Position numbers and translations under genes: made by a program. Below are positions 57,120 through 64,000 of a stretch of DNA of 64,000 bases, piece by piece. The DNA comes from Omphalotus guepiniiformis. Its lineage: Eukaryota > Basidiomycota > Agaricomycetes > Agaricales > Omphalotaceae. Position 1 is the stretch's first letter, and each line of letters opens with the position of its first letter. The stretch is from NCBI GenBank assembly GCA_028554645.1, contig JAQOOI010000073.1, positions 310,001 to 374,000 on the forward strand. The letters run 5' to 3'. A model generated the notes under the pieces. It saw only the letters and a list, made by a program, of their open reading frames with translations. It searched no databases and was not told where the DNA came from.

Positions 57120-58176
57120 CGATGTCTCTAAGTCAGAATGTATCTTATTATGTAAGAACCTTTTGCATTAAGATTCATACTCGCTCCGGATTCGAGTAAA
57201 TCTACAGTAATTCACAAATGGCAGCGTTGTTGGCCCGAACGTACACAGCTTAGTCCTGTCAAGTGTAACTCTACACCATTTTCTGCTCGTATGTTCTCAA
57301 ATTCTTCGGAAAAGACGACGCTGAGTTGTCGATGAATCTTCAATCGAGGTGAGTTATGACCATGGTCTATCTATATTGTTTCAAATTTTGAAAATATTGT
57401 TAGCATTCGTACTCAGGAGCTCCCGGGCGCAACAGTCCCAGATTGCAGGTCAAAACAATTAAGAGGACAAGGTATTCAAAACGCGCTACCCTATTCCAGT
57501 GCTCAACGTCAGCTCAGTATTCGTCGATGTGAATAACGGACAGCACGGTTCACTGTCATGGTCACCTCCTTCATACCCTTCACGGAGTCGCATATGAAAG
57601 CATGAGGAGCAAGCAGACAGACAACAATCCAACATGCTACCTTAATTCCATCCACCGATGATTTACCAGCCCAAAACGAACCCCATTCACTCTCTTACTA
57701 TGAAATATGAAATTGCTACGTATAGGCAGTCAACGTCAGCTCCAGAATTCGACGACGTGGTTAACGAAAGCCCTCGAACATCGAAAGCCTGGGTAGCGGG
57801 CACACGCAATACTACGGCCGGTAGAATTCCTGGTCTTAACACACATCTTGTTCAGCACGTTTCCCGTAGTTGAAGGTCGGAAAACACAGCACGGAGATGA
57901 TCTTACTGTTGGGCTGAGGGGCTAAAAGTGGTACGTAGGTGAAAACAAGCATACATACATGAGATACAATACATAATAAAAAATTCGAAAGCAATACAAA
58001 AATTTTTCAACTACCTACACATAAGAGAATCAAAGCTCGGACGCGAACGACGCCGCGACATTTTTGAAAGCGTTGTTGATGCTGTGCTCGTTACGACTAA
58101 CGACCACCAGCACCATCCCCACCCTTCTAATTTACATCTTTGGTAGTACCCTCATCCCCCTCAAACCAATGAGGCA
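57120..58176. other. Intergenic region
   Basis: About 1 kb without a recognisable gene. A phrase at 57331-57352 (TGAATCTTCAATCGAGGTGAGTT) recurs with two changes at 62104-62126, where it precedes an F-box-like remnant, so this may be another trace of that family. A plus-strand frame at 57658-57873 has no recognisable domain. Confidence 0.4.
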
Positions 58177-59334
58177 TCAACCGACGAAGAGCCTGGGGTC
58201 GACCTCATTAACATCAACGCCAAGATAATAATCATCAATGTCGTCCACTGATCCCTCAACGACACCATCCAAGTCGCCATCGCGATTAAGGTTCGGTTCC
58301 TCGACGTAATTTTCAAGATCGGATGGAGGAGTTGCGTATACGCTATCTTCCTTCGCAGTAGATGCGTCGTCAACGTCGCATTCTCCGTCGTTCTCCACTC
58401 CTTCGCCTCCATTAGGCAAAGTTGACAAATACGTAGTGACATCGTCCTCCCAGCCTTGCGCACCACCGGCAGCCATAGGGTCGCTAGGGCGTACGGCTGG
58501 GTTGCGTCGCGTCGCGGGGTAAGGCCTTGGACGTGCTCGAGCCCTGACTGAACTATCCATACCGCGCACGGGACCAACGCTACTAACGTGGTGTTCGTGT
58601 TGGTATTCGTGTTCGTGTTGGTTTTGGTTTTGCTGCTGCTGGATTTGGTACTGCTGCTGGTACTGCTGAATTTGATACTGCTGAATTTGATACTGCTCGA
58701 ATTGATACTGCTGGACGTGGAACAGCTGGTTTTGGTACAGTATTTGCATTTGCATTTCCAGCTGTTGGATTCGAGTCTGTAATTGGAGCTGATTTTCGTA
58801 TTGTTTCTGATTCTGGATTTCGTTGTTCTGAAAATACTCGGGTTGCGAAACAGGACCCAAGTCCCCAGAAGGAGCGTTCATCCTGGAAATCTGCTATTAA
58901 AACTCGAAATTCAAATCACCACGGAAGTAATGCATACCAGTTTTCTGTCCAGGGAACTTCCGTAGGCGGTGCGGCAGGAAAAGAGCTGTCAGCGACGGTT
59001 GGCTGCACATCAGGTTCCTGGTATCCCAGTATATGCCTCAGGTCGTTAGATCGCACTGCTTGTGGGTGATGTATCTCGGGAGCAGGTGCATAAACGATCT
59101 CCTGAGGTACACTAGTAGGCGAATCCCGACCACAAACGGATGAATGAACGAATATAACGATGAGTACGAAGCCTGACACGCAACACGCAATCAAAAGACT
59201 TACGGAAGATTGGGAACCCACTGAAGAGGAGGTACACCCTCAACGTCGTTGTTAATCGTACCGGTACTATTGTCACTGGGAGCGCCGTCGCTCTGAGGTA
59301 CAGGATAATGTGTAACGGGAGCAAAGTTCGACAT
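58177..59334 (-). CDS. Gln-rich coiled-coil protein, uncharacterised
   Basis: Exons 59334-59204, 59111-58938 and 58882-58177 total 1011 nt (336 aa), with introns of 92 and 55 nt. It starts MSNFAPVTHYPVPQSD. The middle is a long Gln-rich heptad-like region (repeats of QQYQIQQY and QMQIL), which on the other strand gives a deceptive Leu/Val-rich frame. A His/Glu repeat (HEHEYQHEH) follows, then an Arg/Pro-rich patch (RARARPRPYPATRR) and a strongly acidic C-terminus (DDIDDYYLGVDVNEVDP). No catalytic domain. The composition suggests a nuclear co-regulator or scaffold with a prion-like/coiled-coil segment. Stop at 58177-58179. Confidence 0.6.
58590..58800. repeat. CAG-type imperfect trinucleotide repeat (coding, Gln)
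   Basis: The plus strand reads imperfect units of CTGCTG, TTGATACTGCTGAATTTGATA and similar, i.e. CAG/CAA/TAT codons on the minus strand encoding the Gln/Tyr repeat of the coiled-coil protein. Confidence 0.8.
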
Positions 59335-60587
59335 TGCGTTGAGCGTAGCTGCGTACGTGACGGGCGTGGTTTCAGTAGTATGGATTTGGGTAGATTTTGG
59401 AAATGGTCGGGGGGGCGATTTATGATGAGTTCGATGTCTGGGGTTTGTGTTGGGAAAGTCAAGAGAGGTCGAGAGAATAGAAAGAAATAATCTCTTACAC
59501 CTGAACACGATTTCTTTTAAACCTATCCTACATCGAGGGCCACATAACGCGAGCACTTGCAACGACTCCTCGTCCACTGTTGTGTTGCATAGTACTTCAT
59601 TGTGACCGACTAGGAGGTAGACTGGTCCACTCAGATAGTGATAGTGAGATTTGATTGGTAGAAGGAACCTACACGAGGATTCTTGTTAGAGCTGCCAGTC
59701 CATTGAAAGATTTTAATTTTTTTTAAATTTTTAAATTTTTTTTTGGAGAAATTGGAACAATGGTTAACAGCGATCCTAGTGAACACTAACCTTGCGACAC
59801 CTCTTCTCTTCTCTTCACTTTTTTGAGACCTTCAATGAGTTGAGTGACCCCGAGAAATGAAGTTGAAGACTGCGAGTCTTTGCTAGATCGTAGCGGCGTT
59901 TGAAGAACTGAGTGGGACGACGTGGACGACGCGTTGTAGGCAGGAAGCAGATGTACTTAGCAAGAAGGAAGGTTTTTTTTTCAGCTTGCGAAACTATGTC
60001 CAAAAATGGACATAAATTTCCACAGTCAACAACCCTTCTTGCTTCTTGCATGCTGCTGCGCTGCTGCGTGCGCACAACAACTTGCACCAAAAAAATAAAT
60101 ATTCCATTTCCGAAATACATATGTACTTACTGCGCTACGTATGTCGACGAAAGTAATCCACATATTGTCTTTCTTTCATTCATGCTCATTCTCGGACACG
60201 ATGACCCTGCAACCGTTACGATACGTACGTACAACTCTTTGTCGGCCTTCGAATGCAACCTCAGGCCTCAGTACTGCCTCAGTCCTTGTCCAGGATCCAA
60301 TTCTAGCCATTGTTAGGCAGTTCATCGCCACACTTTACGGCTGAACCACAATAGATATCACAACCAGACCGTAGACGGATTCAAGCAACGAGCAGGATCA
60401 AGACCCGATATATATCTAAGACCACAATGACATTGACGTGAGCTAGTCAGCAGTACGTACATGCGTACATTCTCGGAATGTCCACAACAGAAGAACATGT
60501 TCCACAATCTCAGTGGATGAGAGAGGTCGGGGTAAATTTGACAATGCTCGCAGTCGCGATCTTGGTCGGGAAGCATCATTGTCTTCG
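59335..60587. other. Intergenic region
   Basis: No convincing gene. There is an A/T homopolymer tract at 59715-59742. Short plus-strand frames around 59912-60316 have no recognised domain. Confidence 0.4.
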
Positions 60588-61170
60588 TCAATTACCCAAT
60601 CCTCCTGTGCCACTCTCCCTTCCCCCTCTCACAGCTAAGGTAAACACCGTCTCATACACTTCATTTCCCTCGACAAGTATCTCCAACGCCCACGTCAACT
60701 TCAACTTCGGACATCCTCCCAACAGTTTCTCCACCGCCGCAATGGAGATCTCAATCCCAACCCCACTTCCATCCGGCACGAGCACCTTGAGCTCCGTAAA
60801 CATCCACACCTCCATAACCCCAACCGTGATACCGCTAAGAACCAACTCGGTGAGACCAGACAGGTTCTGCACCACGATTCCAACGATCTGTGTCCCGAAA
60901 TTAAGGTTGTGGTCCGTGTACTGTTTGATAGTCAAATGGGTGAGGCCACGGCATGCAGCAGTAAATTCACGGAGAGGCTCCACATCGACGAAGCAAGAGA
61001 CGGAAAGACGCATTAGGGAAAGAGTATGCGAGAGGTGCTGGAGGGAAGTATGTCAAGTAGGAAATGGGAGAGGAAAACTGCGAAGGCAGACGGGAGAGGA
61101 ACTGGATGCGGTAGCGAAGGATGTTCTGGAGGAGGTCCTGGTCAAACTTTCACACCACGTCAGATGATGG
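60588..61170 (-). pseudogene. F-box/LRR paralogue, C-terminal remnant
   Basis: The minus-strand frame reads VSCFVDVEPLREFTAACRGLTHLTIKQY, NFGTQIVGIVVQNLSGLTELVLSGITVGVMEVWMFTELK, then LLGGCPKLKLTWALEILVEGNEVYE (shown in parts). This parallels the last half of the intact gene at 50-51.8 kb (AECLREFAV, HGLTSLIF, VNNLFSLTTLILRGVLVGVAEVKMLTEFK, LLRGCPRLRLTPDLEAICEGNVVYE). No F-box or N-terminus is present. Confidence 0.75.
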
Positions 61171-62163
61171 ACCTAGGAGTTTTCGGACAGGAGGAAGGAA
61201 TGGAAACGATTGCGAAGATGATATTGGAGCGAACAAGGGATGAAGATGACTGTGCAGATATCGCAACAATGAGGCGGGACAAAAGCAAGAGATGGAAAGG
61301 AAAAATGGTGTAAGCCTATTGAATATGGATATGAGAAATATTATTCTTACGAATGTCCAAACCAATCCAATACTAGTCGAAATGCCCCACAACGAAACGA
61401 ATTACTCGGTGTGTCCATACTTGTCTGGAAGTACCAACACCGAAGCAATGAATAGACCTCAAAGCGCTGTACATCTCAAAACGCAAAGGAAATGGCAAGA
61501 AGGAAATGGCAAGGCACAACTTTCGTCGTTTTGTAGGAAAGATCTTGAAGTTCATCCACCTGTCGCTTTTGCTTATCCCTGAACCCATGCAGAACCAGAA
61601 GAAAAGCGGAAAGTGAAGCGGTAAAGCCAGTGAAATATCGCAGTATCGTTCCGCAGCTGAGAAGCACTTGGCGTTGAGGAGACCACTAAAGCGATGTTAT
61701 TTCTTGACCAGAACGATCACCGTCTAATCGTGGTCCGACTGATAGGAATCTCAAGTCGTGACAATCCAATAATCCAATGAGACATGGAGTGCTATCGTTG
61801 ATGAAGTAAAAGAGAAGAGTCGAGCCACAGCAAATGAATCGTATCTTAAGTTGCTCAGAGTTGGAGATTGAGACTGGATGCAGCAGCTGGCGAGAAGTCA
61901 GAAATATTTTGATTTGTCATTTGATTTGTCAGCTCGTTATGTATTGTTCCTACCACCACCACCATGACTTATGTGGCTACAGCGACGACGGAAAGTTTGC
62001 TCGAATCGTCTCTGTATATCTTTGATTTATTAGCGTGTATTTATAATTGCTCAAGTTATCACACGGCCATCGACTGAACTCGGTATCTCGGGCATAGATA
62101 TTTGAATCTTCGATTGAGGTGAGTTCTATCAGGTGTTGACAATATTGTTATCATCGTTCTCTG
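61171..62163. other. Intergenic region, no gene seen
   Basis: Short frames on both strands lack recognisable domains. The stretch separates two decayed F-box remnants of opposite orientation. Confidence 0.4.
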
Positions 62164-62185
62164 GAGCCCTCAGATTCGCCCAAAC

Positions 62186-62960
62186 ATGGAGAATCTCCTT
62201 CTTCACTGGAGATGCTGGCGAAGAGGACGAGTTCACGCTGTAATTTCATCCTTCCCTAATCTCAAAGATCTATCCTCAACCAAATTTTCGTATACACTCG
62301 CAATATCTACGCTCACGTATGTATACGACTTTGGGTTATACTGGGCAGCTATCACACAGGGTCTCCAAGCCAATAGCTCTCAACAATCTCTCGAAATTGG
62401 TTTACTATCCAAATATTCATCGCTCAGTGTACCTATTCCAAATGGAGAACTACTCGCCTTTTGACATATAGAACAAGACGGTGGGGAGTTGAGGAAAGAC
62501 AGGATCCGTTGTACGTTGCTGGAAAGCAAGCGAAGTGTCGCAAAGATCTATCCTAGCAAATTCTTGTATACACTTGCAATACTATCTACGCTCACGTCTT
62601 TGCGGATATACGAATTTGGGTTGTACTGGGCAGCTATCACAGAGGGTCTCCAAGCCAATAGCTTTCAACAATCTCTCGAAATTGGTTTACTACCCAACCT
62701 AACCAGCGATCAACATATCGTTCTCGTGAAGCATACTCCTTCCCTGACCTCGATGAAGCCGAGCCTCTCCGTGAATTCGCTGGTTCGTGCTGCGGTCTCA
62801 CCCGCTTGACTATCAAGCAATACGCGGATCACGATCCTAGTTTTGGGACACAGGTCGTTGAATTTGTTGGCCATACGGAGGTGACGATGCTTACGGAGCA
62901 CAAGGCTGGGAATGAGGTGCTGGGATTGCCGTTAATGGAAGGTGTAGAACAAGGGGAGTG
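62186..62960 (+). pseudogene. F-box/LRR paralogue remnant with internal duplication
   Basis: Plus-strand pieces read SFPNLKDLSSTKFSYT, GLYWAAITQGLQANSSQQSLEIGLLS, then again AITEGLQANSFQQSLEIGLLPNL, LVKHTPSLTSMKPSL, and finally TIKQYADHDPSFGTQVVEF and VTMLTEHKA. These match in order the repeats of the intact F-box gene at 50-51.8 kb. A ~150-bp segment is present twice (62264-62410 and 62542-62695). Frames are broken between pieces. Confidence 0.75.
62264..62695. repeat. Direct duplication of ~150 bp within the F-box remnant
   Basis: 62264-62410 and 62542-62695 share AAAGATCTATCCT, TGGGCAGCTATCACA, GGGTCTCCAAGCCAATAGC and CAATCTCTCGAAATTGG. The copies have a few substitutions and small indels and are separated by ~130 nt. 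Confidence 0.85.
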
Positions 62961-64000
62961 TAATGAGATGCTTGCGAAGTTTGTAAGGGTAATTGACACT
63001 GTGGGAGAATTACCTTGTTCTCGGACAGAAAAAGCTTTATATATGCGGAGATTAGAAACAATAAGCTTAGTACATAATGATCTGGAACATGTAAAGGAAT
63101 TTATTGAATATGTATGCTTAATGTTTCAATTTACTGACTGCGCAAAATCTGGCAAAATAAATGATGAGTTCAGAATTTTCAGCCAATTCTCAATCATAAA
63201 ATTCTTTGGGTGACAAGTCAATACAATCTGGAAATTGTCTTCCTCAAAAGTCCTATTATTCTCAAATGTAAGTTGAAGTATTCTTGCCAGGAGTATGCCG
63301 AGTAAAAATATAATACAATCATCCTAAACTCACTTCTTTCTCAGTGTATTGATAGGTCAAATATTTTGCATTTATTGTATTAGATTAGTTTGCATTTACT
63401 GATTATTATCTGTTTGCGTCTATGCTAAGAACTTCATAAGAATCTTCAACCATTTCTCGACTTTACCTTGGAAAAAGCGTGTACGTTTTGATAAGAGGTC
63501 ATTTAAAAATGCCTCGCTAGCATTTGTTGAACGTAAATTTGAAAGTTCATCAGCTTTTCCTCTTTAAATCTGGTTCGGATTAATCTAAGTTATATCTATG
63601 AATATTGTAAAATATCTGATACAGATTTTTTGTACCGAAATCGGCACGTCAGCACGTGGCGATCTCGCGAGATCAATTTATTATATGTCCGGAGAGCGGT
63701 ACGTCATGCAATCGACAGGTCCAGTTAGCATACCGTCTCGATATCAAGAACGACGGAAGATATACCCATAGGACTGGAACATAGCAATGCATTCACTGTA
63801 GGATAACTAATTTCGATTGATAGGTTTCGGTCATCCCCCAAATATGATCTGCATTTAAAACACTAGCTAGTTATAAGACTTGAACAAAATGAACCACGAC
63901 ATATGAACTCAATTTGAACGGAAATACGAGGAGTTCAGCAAATGATCTACATCACGGCGAACGTCATTTCGAACTGGCGCACATCAGTGAATTGAACGCG
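62961..64000. other. AT-rich intergenic end of window
   Basis: No gene is recognised. A plus-strand frame continues from the F-box remnant to 63213, but its composition is AT-rich and it has no domain. Confidence 0.4.

Noticed and set aside
58588..58782. Leu/Val-rich plus-strand open frame that looks like a membrane protein
   Set aside because: It is the exact antisense of the Gln-rich repeat (CAG read as CTG); the minus-strand gene has introns and a proper start.
1..64000. tRNA and rRNA genes
   Set aside because: No stretch with convincing A and B box spacing or rRNA text was noticed on either strand by eye; a covariance-model scan would be decisive.

Overview
This is nuclear DNA from a filamentous basidiomycete, most likely a mushroom-forming agaricomycete. 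The evidence is many genes split by 48-60 nt GT..AG introns, KDZ transposase and TET/JBP dioxygenase genes side by side, a Helitron, a HET-domain gene, a fungalysin, and secreted or orphan kinase-like genes of the sort seen in mushrooms. There are no bacterial-style operons, CRISPR arrays, rRNA genes or recognisable tRNA genes. Gene models were spliced by hand from the sequence, and family names come from motif recognition, not from a search.

Layout. (1) 0-7.5 kb is a KDZ/TET-type mobile block: the 3' part of a KDZ transposase (+), a basic coiled-coil gene (-), a TET/JBP-type 2OG-Fe(II) dioxygenase with HxD, distal His and Arg visible (-), a damaged unknown gene (+) and an intact 476-aa gene with an HMG-box-like segment (+). 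(2) 8-17 kb holds three uncharacterised spliced genes, two apparently intact, and a gene with a second 2OG-dioxygenase-like HIDxND motif, followed by spliced gene fragments. (3) 17.2-32.6 kb is a decayed Helitron (Rep HUH, PIF1-type helicase, C-terminal USP-like cysteine protease). It is broken by five nonsense codons, by a ~1.5-kb unidentified insertion, and by a full-length Ty3/Gypsy chromovirus with 467-bp LTRs and a 5-bp target duplication. (4) 34-43.7 kb carries a fungalysin metalloprotease, a kinase-domain protein and a HET-domain gene, with reciprocal fragments of the fungalysin and HET genes showing local duplication. (5) 44-64 kb carries ATG18, an unusual array of 11 near-palindromic motifs, a truncated trypsin-like gene, an F-box/LRR gene with two decayed paralogues, a secreted kinase-like gene, a RUS (DUF647) gene with a frameshift and a Gln-rich coiled-coil gene.

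How it fits together. The left half is a nest of mobile DNA with at least three levels of insertion. Six stop codons in the Helitron and Gypsy coding sequences are TGA; at five of them the family pattern suggests an Arg codon, as expected from C-to-T change at methylated CpG. Proteins predicted to oxidise modified bases (TET/JBP) lie close by. The right half looks like ordinary chromosomal genes with local duplication and decay. Several conserved right-hand genes (ATG18, HET, RUS) each have a single small defect, so assembly error has to be weighed against real pseudogenisation.
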